Part shown: piece after piece, positions 19,014 through 28,970 of the stretch | How the letters are laid out: each line of letters starts with the position of its first letter | Position numbering within the stretch: the stretch's first letter is position 1 | Source of the DNA: JAGQIB01 sp041393395 | Lineage (GTDB): Bacteria; ARS69 | Direction: 5' to 3' | Assembly (NCBI GenBank): GCA_041393395.1 | Contig: JAWKKG010000003.1 | Location: forward strand, 496,001 to 560,000 | DNA length: 64,000 nt | Notes under the pieces: model-generated | Seen by the model: only the letters and a program-made list of their open reading frames with translations | Told to the model about the DNA's origin: nothing | Databases searched by the model: none | Position numbers and translations under genes: made by a program

Positions 19014-21071
19014 TCAGCGAAGCACGACGAGCTTCCGCGACGCCTCCCTTCCGTTCCCCGCGAGACGGTAGAAGTACACGCCGCTCGAGACGGGGATACC
19101 GGTCGCATCCCGGCCGTCCCAGGAGATCGCGTGCGGGCCGCGCGAGATGCCGGCGAGATCCCACCGCCGGACGAGGCGTCCCGTCGAGTCCACGATCCGG
19201 AGATCGAGGTCCTCGGGCATCGACTCGTTGATCGAGAACTGGATCGTGGTCGATCCCCCTCGAACCGGATTCGGCCGATTCTGTGCGAGCGAAAGTCCGG
19301 CGCGGAGCGATGGATCGTCCACGCCGGTGAGCGTGTCGTCCACCCGGAGCAACCCGTCGACCCGGAGTCCACGCGGCAGACCTTCGTTGAACAGCGCCTT
19401 GCGGATCGTCAACGTGGTCAGCGCGCCCGGAGCGGCGCCGGGGTCGGGCTCGAAGTACACGTGCAGGAGCGGTCCGGATCCCGTGAGCGGCGTGCTCCCG
19501 GCGTGCGCGATCCGGATGCTGTCGGCGTACACCTGGTAGGTGGGCACGCCCCACGACGCGGAGATCGATCCGGAGTCCGTCGCTGCGAGCGCGTGCACGA
19601 CGTTGCCCGAGAACGAGAGCGTGATCTCGTAGCCGAAGATCGGCGTGGCCGTCACGTCCCGGTCGATCGAGATCGGGATCGCGGTGGCCGGCAGCAGCGT
19701 CTGCACGACGGCCGTCGTCGGTACCTGCACGCGGAAGTCGTACACGTCGATGGTGCCCGAGCTGTCCACCACGCCGAGCGCGTCCTGCGCCACCACCCGG
19801 CACTGTCCGCCGGACACTCCGGTCAGCAGGCCGGAGGCGTCGATGGTCGCCACGGTCGGATCCGTCGTGCTCCACGCGACGGGCGGGGTGGGACTGCCGA
19901 ACGCGGTGAACTGCCGGGTCTCGCCCGTGATCACGGAGGCGGTCTCCGGCGACACCGTGATCGTCGCCGTGGTGATCGAGATGCTGGCGTCCACCTGGAT
20001 CGGCACGTACTGCTCGTCGAACAGCGCGTTCCGGAGATCCAGGGTCGTGAACGAGGAACCGGTCGTCGGCACCGAGAACTCCAGGTACAGGAGTGTTCCC
20101 GAGCCGGACAGCGGGATCGTGTGCGCCGCGGCCACGAGGATCCGGTCCGGGAAGAGCGAGAATGTCGGCGCGGGCCAGCCCGAGCTGCTGTGGACCGTTC
20201 CGGCGGTGACCACGCCGGTCGGGATCAACGCGCCCGCCGAAAAGCCGACCTCGAACTCGTAGGATTCGATCCCGAGCCCGCCGAGTTCGGTCACGTCGAT
20301 CGGCACGAGGATCGTCGCACCGCGCGGCGCCGGAACGGCGACCGTGGTGAGCCGCATGGCCCGCACGAACACCGTCGAGCTCGAGTCGGTGACACCGTTC
20401 AGATCCTGCGCGACGACCCGCAACGTGCCGGGGGTGAGCGCATTCAGGAGACCGGTGCCGGAGATCGTGCCGACCAGCGGATCCGTCGTGCTCCACGTGT
20501 AGGGAGACACTCCCCCGAACACGGAGAACTGGCGGGTCTCGCCCGGGATCAGCTCCGCTGTGTCCGGACTTACGGTGATCACCGGAGCCGCCAGGATCGA
20601 GATCTGGCCGTTGCTCGTGGTGGCGGCCGGAGTCCCCTCGTTGAACAGGAACGACGCGAACGCGGGGAACGCGGTTCCCGAGGACGGGCCGAGCTGGAAG
20701 TGCAACGTGATGAGGGCGCCGGTCCCCGCGAGCGGAGTGGTGCCCGCGGCCGCGATCGCCGCCGAGCCGGAGGAGGTGGACCAGGTCACCGGTCCCCAGC
20801 CGGCGTTGCCGGTCAGGGTTCCCGCCTCCGTCACGTCGACCAGCGTGAGCTGGTTCGCGTTCCAGGTGAGGTCCGTCTCCCAGGCAAGTACGCCGAGGCC
20901 CGTGAGGTCCTCGCTGTCGAGGGTCACCGCGAGCGTGTCGCCCACGACGCCCGAGTACGAGTTCTGGATGTCGACCAGGATCGCCCGACTCGGCGTCGCG
21001 CCGAGCAGGAGCAGGAGGACGAGGGCGCAGAGCCCCCGTCCCGTCCCGATCCATCGTTCGAAGTTCGACAT
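19014..21071 (-). CDS. Secreted scaffoldin-like protein: three cohesin-like and two Ig-like domains plus C-terminal sorting module
   Basis: The 685-residue product has a signal peptide (ALVLLLLLGATPSRA). Three cohesin-like modules (about 31-158, 240-370 and 450-580) alternate with two BIG2-type Ig domains, each with the pattern ITVSP(D/E)TA...GETRQF...WSTTDP. A FlgD-like C-terminal module follows from about residue 600 (NRPNPVRGGSTTIQFSI; ISWDGRDATGIPVSSGVYFY). Each cohesin module has the GSGxLLYLEF / GTGALITLHF strand typical of the fold. GGAGG lies 5 bp before the ATG, 15 bp after the stop of the dockerin-bearing neighbour, so the two are probably co-transcribed. I infer a surface scaffold; no catalytic domain is present. 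Confidence 0.75.
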   Translation of the reverse strand: MSNFERWIGTGRGLCALVLLLLLGATPSRAILVDIQNSYSGVVGDTLAVTLDSEDLTGLGVLAWETDLTWNANQLTLVDVTEAGTLTGNAGWGPVTWSTSSGSAAIAAAGTTPLAGTGALITLHFQLGPSSGTAFPAFASFLFNEGTPAATTSNGQISILAAPVITVSPDTAELIPGETRQFSVFGGVSPYTWSTTDPLVGTISGTGLLNALTPGTLRVVAQDLNGVTDSSSTVFVRAMRLTTVAVPAPRGATILVPIDVTELGGLGIESYEFEVGFSAGALIPTGVVTAGTVHSSSGWPAPTFSLFPDRILVAAAHTIPLSGSGTLLYLEFSVPTTGSSFTTLDLRNALFDEQYVPIQVDASISITTATITVSPETASVITGETRQFTAFGSPTPPVAWSTTDPTVATIDASGLLTGVSGGQCRVVAQDALGVVDSSGTIDVYDFRVQVPTTAVVQTLLPATAIPISIDRDVTATPIFGYEITLSFSGNVVHALAATDSGSISASWGVPTYQVYADSIRIAHAGSTPLTGSGPLLHVYFEPDPGAAPGALTTLTIRKALFNEGLPRGLRVDGLLRVDDTLTGVDDPSLRAGLSLAQNRPNPVRGGSTTIQFSINESMPEDLDLRIVDSTGRLVRRWDLAGISRGPHAISWDGRDATGIPVSSGVYFYRLAGNGREASRKLVVLR

Positions 21072-21086
21072 GATCGCCTCCTTTCT

Positions 21087-24000
21087 CTACGGCAGGAGGA
21101 CGAGTTTCTTCTGGTCGACGAACGATCCGGCGGCCAGTCGATAGAAATAGACCCCGCCGGCCACGCGCCGTCCTTCCCGATCGCGACCGTCCCAGCGCGC
21201 GTCGCGTTCGCCGGCCGGCAGCGTGCCGGAGACGAGCGTGCGGATGCGCCGGCCGTCCACGGAGTAGATCGAGAGATCCACCCGCGCCGACGATTCGGAC
21301 GACGGAATCGAGAACCGGAACGAAGTGCCCTGGATCGCGCGGGCCGGATTGGGCCGCGCCGGCGAGAGCGAGAACTCGGTCGGGAGACCCGCGGGCGCCG
21401 ACGTTCCGTCGCCCGGCAGCGCGCGAGCGCCCTGCGCGTCGGCCACGATATCGGTCTCGTCGATCCACGCGTCGCCGAACTCGATCGCGAGATCACCCGC
21501 CGCGTGCGGCGTGGAGGCCACCTCGACCGTGACGATCGCCGCCGTCCCGGCCTCCAGCGATCCGAGCGAAGCGAACGCGAGGCGCGCCGTGCCCTCGTCG
21601 TCGATCGCGCTCTGGAACATCGCGTCGCCCACCGCGTCTCCCGCCTCCACGCTCACGATGCGCACCGCGTCGCGGTCCGGGCGGAGCGTGAACTGGGCCG
21701 CGGCGAACTCGCCGGTCCCGTCGAGCACGAGCGGAATCCGGATGCGGGCGCCCGAGTCGAGAGGAACATCACCGAGCGTGACGGACCAGCCTCCGGAGCC
21801 GGAAGTCGCGATCGCGCGGCCTCCGCCGCGGCGCACGGTTCCGTCGGCGTCGATCGGCGCCTCGTGCACCGGGAACGCGGTCTCGAGACACGGGAACGTG
21901 ACGATCAGCTGCGCCACCCACTGCAGGATCTCGGAGGCGTCGAATGCCGTCAGGCCCGCGTTGCAGGTGACGTCGCCCACGACCTGCTGGTGCGGATCCA
22001 GGAAGGGCGACACGATGTGCTGCAGGATGAGCGAGGCGTCGTAGGCGTGAACCTCCCCGTTCAGCGAGACGTCGCCGAGGAGATCGTTGCCGAGACCCAT
22101 GCCGAGGAACGGCGTGTACTCCACCTGGTTCGTGATCGCGTCGCCGAGTCCGCCGGGGTTCGACGCGTGCGTGGGGCCCGTATCGTCGCCCCACCAGCAG
22201 TTGCGCGCGGACACCACGTGGGCGAGCCCCGTGTTCTTGATCGCGAACGCCGTGTTGTCGAAGAAGTCGCAGCCGGTCACGACTCCCTTCGTGGAGTCGC
22301 CGCTCGCCTGCGTGTAGTTGATACCGTTGATGTTGTGGCTGAAGATGCAATCCGTCACGTCGGGGCTCAGCGTGCCCTGGATCGTGAGAGCCCCCTCGGT
22401 CGTGGAAGTCGTGGAGTAGGCGAACACGCAGTTCGAGAACTGGACCGACGCATTCAGCGACGTGGGTTCGATCCGGATCGTTCCCCAGCGCTGCGACGAT
22501 CCGCTGGTCGCCGCCCCGTCGTTGTTCGTGTCACCACCCCAGAAGTCGTCCCGAGTCGACGTGAACACGATGAGGCTGTCGGGATCCGTGCCGCCGTTCG
22601 CGAACAGTCCGCGCCTCACGACGATGTTCACGCTCGAGAGCGGCTTGATGACGAGCCCGGGCTGAAGGGTGAGATTCGCCGCGGTGCCCACCGTGAGGGT
22701 CGAGAGCAGGACGTACTCGCGATTCGTATCTCCCGCGAAGTCCCGTCGCTGCCAGGTCACGTCCTGCGCGAGCGTCTCGCCGATCACCCCGAGCGCCTCG
22801 TAGCCGTTCCCGGACGAGGTGTTGCCGGTGAGCGTCGGGTTCGCGAGCAGACTCATCGCGATCGGGGTTCGCCCGTTCTGCGTGAAGGTGTTCCCGGTCA
22901 CGATCGGAGACGACGTTCCCTGGAGACGGACGCCGTCCGACAGCGCGAGCTCCACCACGGAGTTCGTGAGTCGCGGCGCGGCGGAGTACATCTCCACGGC
23001 GCCCCAGGATCCGTTGCCGCCGTAGCGGAGGATGCAGTTGTCGAGGATGCAGGTCGCGTCGTCCGACACGTCGTTGAACACGATCCGGTCCCACTCGCCG
23101 GGCGCCGGCGTGGTGATCGAACCGTCGTTGTTCGTGTCGGCGGGGTTCCCCACCGAGTCGTCCTCGACCGACGTCACCGTGATGGGAGCGCCCGGCGTTC
23201 CGTCCATCACGAGCGCGCCGTTGGCCGTGAGCGTTCCGCCCACCGGGTAGAACGGAGAGGTCCCGTCCCAGAGCTTCAGAACGATGCCGGGGTCGATCGT
23301 GAGTGTGGCGCCGAACGCGACGGTGAGCGACGTGTCGAGCACCTGCGTGATGTTCGTGTAGCCCGCGAACGTCCGCTGCGGAATCGTGCCGTTCTGCGCG
23401 AGCGTTCCGCCGATGATGCCGATCGCCATGAGCCCGTTCGAGTCGAGCACGTTGCCGGAGAGCGTGGGGTTCGCGAGCACGTCGAGCACCAGCGGCGTCC
23501 ACGTGCACTGACGGATGAGGTTGTTCGTGATCGTGGGGTTCGAGAGTCCCTGGACCCAGATTCCCTTCGTGTTGAACTCGAAGGAGCAGTTCGTGATCGT
23601 GGGGCTCGCGTTCGTCATGGTGGCCGGCGCTGCCGGGGTGCCCTGGCCGCCGAACCAGAACTGGCATCCGTCGAGGACGCAGTTCGCGTCCTGGGACTGG
23701 TCGTTGAACTGGATGTTCGGCCAGTCGCCGTTTGTCGGCGTGGACGCGTTTCCGTCCACGTTCGAGTCCCCGCCGTGGCCGTCGTCCTTGATGTCCGTGA
23801 ACACGATCGGGGTCGTGCCGGAGGGATCCTCGGCGCGGAACCCGCCGTTCACGATCCAGCCGTAGGAGTCCTGCTTGAGGATGACGCCGGGGTCGATCGT
23901 CAGGATCGAACCGCTACCGACGGTTACCGCGCCCTGGACCAGGAAGTACGGGAACGGCGTGCCGAACTGCGCGACGCCGGCCGTCGGTACGGGCAGCGTA

Positions 24001-25970
24001 GCGTTCGCGGAGAGCGTCTCGGAAATCAGACCGAGGGCGTGGTGGCCGTTCTGGCCGTAGGTGTTGTTCTGGATCGTGGGGTTCGCGAGGGCCGAGACGT
24101 GGATCGGCACCGTCGTGGAGTTGAAGAAGTTGTTGTTCTCGATCGTCGCGGCGGAGTTGCCGTCGCAGCGAATCGCCACGCGGTTCGTCCAGAAGTTGCA
24201 GTTGTCGATCGAGGGCGACGAGCTGTTGCACCAGATCGTCCCGTTCCAGGACGCGCCGGGGCGGAAGCCGCCGTAGCCGACGAACGCGTACTGGAGGTTG
24301 CTCAGCGAGTCGATCGCGGTCGCGGTGAAGCGGATCCACGACCAGTCGCTGGCCGCGGGCGTCGTGGCGGACCCGTCGCTGTTCGTGTCGGCCGGGTTGC
24401 CGTGGTTGTCGTCGCGCCAGCTCGTGAAGATGATGGAATCCGCGGGGGCTCCGATCGCCTGCAGGCCGCCGTTGATGATCATGGCCGTGTTCGTGTCACG
24501 CATCTTGATCACGACGCCGGGATCGATCGTGAGCAGGGTGCCTGCGGCCATCGTGAGATCGCCGGCCAGCGTGTACGTGATGTTGTTGTACCCGGCGACG
24601 TTGCGCTTGAAGACCTGCGAATCCACGGCGACGGTCTCGTTGATCAGGCCGAGGGCCGTGATGCCGTTGCCGCTGAAGGTCAGCGCCGTGAGCGTCGGGT
24701 TCGCGGAGACCGAAAGAAGGATCGGCGTCTCCGTGCAGTTCGAGATGGAGGTGGACACGACGGCCGGATCCGAGGTTCCCGTGAACTCCAGACCGTACTT
24801 CGCGTCCGAGATCTGGCAGTTCGTGATCGCGACGGCCGTGCCGACGTTGTCCGTGCGCACGTTCGAATCGTGCGTTCCGAGTCCGCCGTAGCGAACGGTG
24901 CACCAGTTCAGCAGACCCGCGGCGCCGGTGCGGAAGTGCAATCCGCCCCAGTCGTTCGGCGCCGGTGCGGTGGTGGACCCGTCGTTGTTCGTGTCGAACG
25001 GTGCGCCGACGTTGTCGTCCTTGAGCGACGTGAACACGATCTGGCTGTCCGCCGCGGCCTGGCCGTTGGCGATCAGCGCCCCGTCGATCAGGAGATCGGT
25101 GTTCGAGTTGAGGCACTTCATCACCACGCCCGCGTTGAGCGTGAGCGTGGCGCCGGAATTGACCACGATGTCCCCAAGGAGCAGATACGTGAGGTTCGAG
25201 ATCGGCGTTCCGCTGAGCGTGGTGCCGCGCACGGGGATGACGTTGGCGCCGACGGCGAGCGTCGTGGGCAGGATGCCGATCGCATCGAATCCGTTGTCCG
25301 AGGTCGACGCGAACGTGATCGAGTCGAACACCGGATTCGAATCGATCGAGATCGCGACGGGCACGGAGTTGCAGGCGGACACGTCCATGGTCCGGAGCGT
25401 CGGGGCCGCGCCGTTGATGCAGGAGACGCCGTAGTACGACGCGTTCACCTGCGTGGCCTCGATGAGCGGGCTCGCGCCGTCACAGAGAATGGCGGAGTCG
25501 TTCGAGTAGCCGCCGAACCAGACTTCGCAGTTCTGGAGATGGCTGGCGGAGGATCCGGCCCGGAACATGATCGCGCGCCAGTTTTGACTGGCCGGGATCG
25601 TGGTATTGCCGTCGCCGTTCGTATCGTCGCCGCCCGGCGGAAGGTTGTCGTCTCGAATGGACGTGAAGTAGATCTTGGTCGCCGGCAGCGCGCCGCCGAT
25701 CGCCTGCAGGTTGCCCTGCACCTGGAGCTGCGTGAACAGACCGAACTTCACGGTGACCCCGGGCTCGATCGTGAGCGTCACGCCGGGGTTCACGTTCACG
25801 TTGCTGACCACGTGGTAGATCGGGTCCGGACTGGCCGTCCAGACGGTGTTCGTGGAGATCGTGCCGGATACGGTCACCACGGCCCGCGCGGGTGAGGCGA
25901 ACGTGATCGCCAACAGCAGGAGTCCGAGGAACGCGATGAGTGGCCTCCCCGGCCGGGTCTCACTGAGCAT
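21087..25970 (-). CDS. Giant secreted beta-helix protein with dockerin, cohesin and sorting module
   Basis: The 1627-residue product starts with a signal peptide (FLGLLLLAITFASPARA). It then has six modules of about 200 residues with right-handed beta-helix character (NPTLTxLTFSGNG, NNxI-type rungs). Each module carries a PGVxxK strand and a DxNxDG loop likely to bind calcium. Near residues 1310-1365 come two dockerin repeats, GDVSLNGEVHAYDASLILQ and GDVTCNAGLTAFDASEILQ. A cohesin-like domain follows (about 1395-1520), then a FlgD-like module ending FVDQKKLVLLP. The ATG at 25970 follows GGAGG by 9 bp; the open frame upstream of it is not protein-like. It may bind polysaccharide or act as an adhesin; no active site was recognised. 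Confidence 0.78.
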   Translation of the reverse strand: MLSETRPGRPLIAFLGLLLLAITFASPARAVVTVSGTISTNTVWTASPDPIYHVVSNVNVNPGVTLTIEPGVTVKFGLFTQLQVQGNLQAIGGALPATKIYFTSIRDDNLPPGGDDTNGDGNTTIPASQNWRAIMFRAGSSASHLQNCEVWFGGYSNDSAILCDGASPLIEATQVNASYYGVSCINGAAPTLRTMDVSACNSVPVAISIDSNPVFDSITFASTSDNGFDAIGILPTTLAVGANVIPVRGTTLSGTPISNLTYLLLGDIVVNSGATLTLNAGVVMKCLNSNTDLLIDGALIANGQAAADSQIVFTSLKDDNVGAPFDTNNDGSTTAPAPNDWGGLHFRTGAAGLLNWCTVRYGGLGTHDSNVRTDNVGTAVAITNCQISDAKYGLEFTGTSDPAVVSTSISNCTETPILLSVSANPTLTALTFSGNGITALGLINETVAVDSQVFKRNVAGYNNITYTLAGDLTMAAGTLLTIDPGVVIKMRDTNTAMIINGGLQAIGAPADSIIFTSWRDDNHGNPADTNSDGSATTPAASDWSWIRFTATAIDSLSNLQYAFVGYGGFRPGASWNGTIWCNSSSPSIDNCNFWTNRVAIRCDGNSAATIENNNFFNSTTVPIHVSALANPTIQNNTYGQNGHHALGLISETLSANATLPVPTAGVAQFGTPFPYFLVQGAVTVGSGSILTIDPGVILKQDSYGWIVNGGFRAEDPSGTTPIVFTDIKDDGHGGDSNVDGNASTPTNGDWPNIQFNDQSQDANCVLDGCQFWFGGQGTPAAPATMTNASPTITNCSFEFNTKGIWVQGLSNPTITNNLIRQCTWTPLVLDVLANPTLSGNVLDSNGLMAIGIIGGTLAQNGTIPQRTFAGYTNITQVLDTSLTVAFGATLTIDPGIVLKLWDGTSPFYPVGGTLTANGALVMDGTPGAPITVTSVEDDSVGNPADTNNDGSITTPAPGEWDRIVFNDVSDDATCILDNCILRYGGNGSWGAVEMYSAAPRLTNSVVELALSDGVRLQGTSSPIVTGNTFTQNGRTPIAMSLLANPTLTGNTSSGNGYEALGVIGETLAQDVTWQRRDFAGDTNREYVLLSTLTVGTAANLTLQPGLVIKPLSSVNIVVRRGLFANGGTDPDSLIVFTSTRDDFWGGDTNNDGAATSGSSQRWGTIRIEPTSLNASVQFSNCVFAYSTTSTTEGALTIQGTLSPDVTDCIFSHNINGINYTQASGDSTKGVVTGCDFFDNTAFAIKNTGLAHVVSARNCWWGDDTGPTHASNPGGLGDAITNQVEYTPFLGMGLGNDLLGDVSLNGEVHAYDASLILQHIVSPFLDPHQQVVGDVTCNAGLTAFDASEILQWVAQLIVTFPCLETAFPVHEAPIDADGTVRRGGGRAIATSGSGGWSVTLGDVPLDSGARIRIPLVLDGTGEFAAAQFTLRPDRDAVRIVSVEAGDAVGDAMFQSAIDDEGTARLAFASLGSLEAGTAAIVTVEVASTPHAAGDLAIEFGDAWIDETDIVADAQGARALPGDGTSAPAGLPTEFSLSPARPNPARAIQGTSFRFSIPSSESSARVDLSIYSVDGRRIRTLVSGTLPAGERDARWDGRDREGRRVAGGVYFYRLAAGSFVDQKKLVLLP

Positions 25971-26208
25971 GATCCAATGCCTCCGAATGGGTGATTCGCG
26001 TCGACGTGGCGGCGGGCGGAACCGGGGTCGACCGCGGGTCCAACTGACAGAACGAACTCGATCCTCGAAACTCACACACCGCTCCGGCGGGGCGGGCGGT
26101 CGATCGCCCGCCCCGCCGGGAGCGGCAACCCCGAACGAAACACGGATCGAGAAGGGCGCTTGGGTGCACGCCGTCCGGGCATCGCTTCGTGCGGGGCCGG
26201 AGTCGTGG

Positions 26209-26217
26209 TGGTATCCT
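26209..26217 (+). promoter_or_regulatory. Extended -10 upstream of the small lipoprotein gene
   Basis: TG-G-TATCCT predicts a start near 26224 and a 42-nt leader containing GGAGG. No clear -35 was seen. It matches the TG-n-TAnnnT element found before several other units in the window. Confidence 0.4.
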
Positions 26218-26265
26218 CGCACCGGCTCGGGGCGCCGGGCCACACCTGATCCGGAGGCCACGCTC

Positions 26266-26610
26266 GTGATTCGCAGAGGCCCCATCCGCGCGATCCTGGC
26301 GATCGGAGTCGCCGCGGCCCTGTTGAGCGGATGCGGCAGCGCCTCGGTGTCGCTGAACCGGGACCGCGATCCGGACGACCCCGCGCTCGTCGACGACGCA
26401 GTGAGTCCCTACGGGTTCGCGGATCGCCTGGGCGAGCCGGACGTATGGCGGAACGAGGGCGAGATTCGCGGTCACCTCACCATGACCCAGATCTGGAAGT
26501 GCTCGGAAGGCCGCTACCGGGAGGTGGTCTGGCAGCTCCAGGAGACCTCGACCGGAGAGACGACCTGGGCCCTCATCAAGGACGCGAGCCGCGAAGGCGA
26601 GTGCCCCTGA
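26266..26610 (+). CDS. Small lipoprotein of unknown function
   Basis: This 114-residue protein begins at a GTG that follows GGAGG by 9 bp. Its signal peptide ends in the lipobox LLSGC (Cys near residue 24), so it should be lipid-anchored in the envelope. The mature part has an acidic linker (DRDPDDPALVDDAV) and a compact domain with Trp-rich strands (MTQIWKCSEGRYREVVWQL) and a C-terminal GECP. The two mature cysteines in KCSE and GECP could form a disulfide. No family was recognised. Confidence 0.6.
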   Translation: MIRRGPIRAILAIGVAAALLSGCGSASVSLNRDRDPDDPALVDDAVSPYGFADRLGEPDVWRNEGEIRGHLTMTQIWKCSEGRYREVVWQLQETSTGETTWALIKDASREGECP

Positions 26611-26889
26611 CGCGCCTCCCGGATCGCGTCGTCCCTCCCGTGAATTCTCGCCACGTTTCGCGCCGATCGTCGTTTTCTGGTGTGGCGATCCTTCACACTT
26701 GCCGATAACCTGACGGCACGCGGCCCGGCCCGCCCGGCCCGATCGACACTCGCAAGAGATTGCATGACAACGTGTTGTGGCATCGTCCATGCGTGCGGGC
26801 CGGCAGGTGCGCGGATCGGCACGTGCCTTGCGGTAGGACGGGTCGGTCCAGGGGCGTCCACGTCGGCACGCCTCTCCGGGAGGAATCGC

Positions 26890-28263
26890 GTGAGTCCGCT
26901 TCGTCCGCTCCTCGTTCTCGGCCGGCTGATCGTGGCGACCCTCGCGCTCGGGGTCGCGGAGGCGCCGGCCGTCTCGCCGCCGGCCCGCCCCCTGATCGTG
27001 GACGAGATCACGCTCGAGGGCGCGACGCGCACCTCGCTCGACGTCGTTTCCCGGTACCTGCCGCTCGCCGCCGGCGACGCGGTCACGCCCGATCAGCTTC
27101 TCGCCGCGGTGGACGAGCTCCGCGGCTCCGACCTGTTCGCCGAAGTCGACTTCCGCACCGTGCGTGGAGACGAGCGCGGCCACCTGCGGCTCGTGCTCAC
27201 CGCGCGCGAGCACGGACCGGACGTGCGCTTCGGCACCGGCTTCCGCGATCTGGACGGCTGGTACCTCATTCCCTTGCAGCTGCGCTGGGACGGCTTGCTC
27301 GGTCGCGGCGATCGGCTCCGCGCGCAGTTCGGACTCGGCTACCGCCTGGCCGAGGTCCGACTCGCGTTCGAGGAGCCGCGCCTCGGTCGAGACGGACGCT
27401 GGTCCTGGGGAACCGAGCTCTCCTCCGGCGCGATCGATCGTCGCTACTTCGTCGACGGCATCGCCTACGACCATCCGATCGAACGGACCTCGTTCGAGGC
27501 GCACCTCTCTCGCCGCCTCGGCGAGCACTGGTCGATCGGGGTTGCCGGCGCGCGTCAGAAGATCCACGCGGACAGCCTCTCCACGGTGGCCGAGGACGAC
27601 GACTTCCGCGGCGTCTCGGCGGGTGATCGGATCGACGCGGCCGACGTTCCGCTCTCCGCGTCCCGTCACGTCGGCGACGTCCTCGGCGACGTCGTGCGGC
27701 TCGACTTCGTGGGAGATTCGCGCGGTGAGCCCGGAGTGGCGTTGTCGCCGGCGTCCGGCGCCTGGGGACGACTGCGCGCCGAGACCGTTCTCCGCGAAGA
27801 CGCGCACGCGAGCCGCGTGGAGCTCGACCTCCGCACGTATCGTCGCGTCGGCGCCGGAGTGCTCGCGCTTCGCGGGCGGGCCGGCGCGGTGGAGGAGACC
27901 GCCGCGTTCTACGATCGCTTCTATCTCGGTGGTCCGTACACGGTCCGGGGATTCCTGGACGAATCGATCTCTCCGTCCGAGGGAGACACGCGCTTCTGGA
28001 TCGCTTCGGCCGAGTGGCGTGCGCGGCTGGCGGGAGCGCCGGGCCGTCCGCGTCTCGTCGGCTCCGTGTTCGTCGACGCGGGTGAAGGCTGGACGGGTGG
28101 TCAGCGCGTGGCGGCCGACGATGTCGCGGTGTCCGCGGGCTGGGGCTTCCGCGTTCGTGTTCCCTGGATCGATTCGATCGGCTTCGACTTCGGAGTCCCG
28201 CTCACCGAGACGCCGACGCGCACGTCGTGGGCGGGGCACGGAGCGCTCGGATGGAACTTCTGA
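26890..28263 (+). CDS. Omp85/BamA-TamA family outer-membrane protein with one POTRA domain
   Basis: The 457-residue product has a signal peptide, a single POTRA-like domain (about 38-105: IVDEITLEGATRTSLDVV...GSDLFAEVDFRTV) and a C-terminal barrel. The barrel includes the family's conserved lid-loop sequence GGPYTVRGF and ends in a terminal aromatic (LGWNF). Omp85 proteins insert or secrete proteins or lipids across the outer membrane. One POTRA and small size make it unlike the main BamA (five POTRAs). The GTG start at 26890 is preceded by GGGAGGA. It overlaps the next gene by 13 bp and heads the DUF4390-NtrYX operon. Confidence 0.8.
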   Translation: MSPLRPLLVLGRLIVATLALGVAEAPAVSPPARPLIVDEITLEGATRTSLDVVSRYLPLAAGDAVTPDQLLAAVDELRGSDLFAEVDFRTVRGDERGHLRLVLTAREHGPDVRFGTGFRDLDGWYLIPLQLRWDGLLGRGDRLRAQFGLGYRLAEVRLAFEEPRLGRDGRWSWGTELSSGAIDRRYFVDGIAYDHPIERTSFEAHLSRRLGEHWSIGVAGARQKIHADSLSTVAEDDDFRGVSAGDRIDAADVPLSASRHVGDVLGDVVRLDFVGDSRGEPGVALSPASGAWGRLRAETVLREDAHASRVELDLRTYRRVGAGVLALRGRAGAVEETAAFYDRFYLGGPYTVRGFLDESISPSEGDTRFWIASAEWRARLAGAPGRPRLVGSVFVDAGEGWTGGQRVAADDVAVSAGWGFRVRVPWIDSIGFDFGVPLTETPTRTSWAGHGALGWNF

Positions 28264-28970
28264 GCGCCGTGCGCGTGCGTCGCGTGCTTGGTCGGGTGGC
28301 GGTCGCGAGTCTCCTGTGCGCCGCGCCGATCGCCTCCGCGCTCGCGGAGAATCCCCCCACGATCGACGACGTGATGCCGATGCGGATCGGGGACTTGCTG
28401 GCGAGCGCCGTGCACACGAGCCACCTGCCGGGGGCGGTCATCGCCGGTTCGCTGGAGAGCGGGCTGCCCTCCGCCGTCGAGCTGAGTCTCGACCTGCGCG
28501 ACGACCACGACCGCACCGTGGCGCAACGAACGGTCTTCTACCGGATCGCGTTCGATCTCTGGGAGGAGATCTTCCGCCTGCAGGGGCCGGGGGAGGATCG
28601 GACCTTCCCGGATCTGCGTTCGCTCGAGTCGTTCCTCTCGGACATTCCGCGAGTCTCGGTGGCGAGCCTCGATCGGCTCGATCCCCGCGAGCGCCACCGC
28701 ATCCGGGTCGGCTGCCGGTTGCACCCGGTGGCACCGCGCGAGACCGAACGCCTCGACGAGTGGCTGGGTGGCGAGACGCCCGACGCACAGGAGTCCCGCC
28801 GCAACGCGAACTCCGCCTCGGAGCGCGAGGTGTCGGTGAGTCTCGGTCGCGTGATTCGCTTCTTCTACCGCGGCCAGCGTGACGACGAAGAGGTCGCGTC
28901 GCGCTTCTCGGCGTGGTTCGTTCCGGACGATCTTCCGGAGTCCGCGGAATCACCCGGGGTGCGCAAGTGA
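28251..28970 (+). CDS. DUF4390-type exported protein
   Basis: This 239-residue protein has a signal peptide (GRVAVASLLCAAPIASALA). The DUF4390-like pattern reads LPGAVIAGSLESGLPSAVEL, then VFYRIAFDLWEE and VSVSLGRVIRFFYRG. The function of the family is not known, but members are often encoded directly before the NtrY kinase, exactly as here (GTGA overlap with the kinase start). It may feed an envelope signal to that kinase; this is inference from position. Confidence 0.65.
   Translation: MELLSAVRVRRVLGRVAVASLLCAAPIASALAENPPTIDDVMPMRIGDLLASAVHTSHLPGAVIAGSLESGLPSAVELSLDLRDDHDRTVAQRTVFYRIAFDLWEEIFRLQGPGEDRTFPDLRSLESFLSDIPRVSVASLDRLDPRERHRIRVGCRLHPVAPRETERLDEWLGGETPDAQESRRNANSASEREVSVSLGRVIRFFYRGQRDDEEVASRFSAWFVPDDLPESAESPGVRK

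Noticed and set aside
18792..25895. A 2367-residue open frame on the plus strand
   Set aside because: Composition is almost only Arg, Val, Ala, Asp, Glu and Gly with no domain. It is antisense to the cohesin and beta-helix genes, which have signal peptides and domains.
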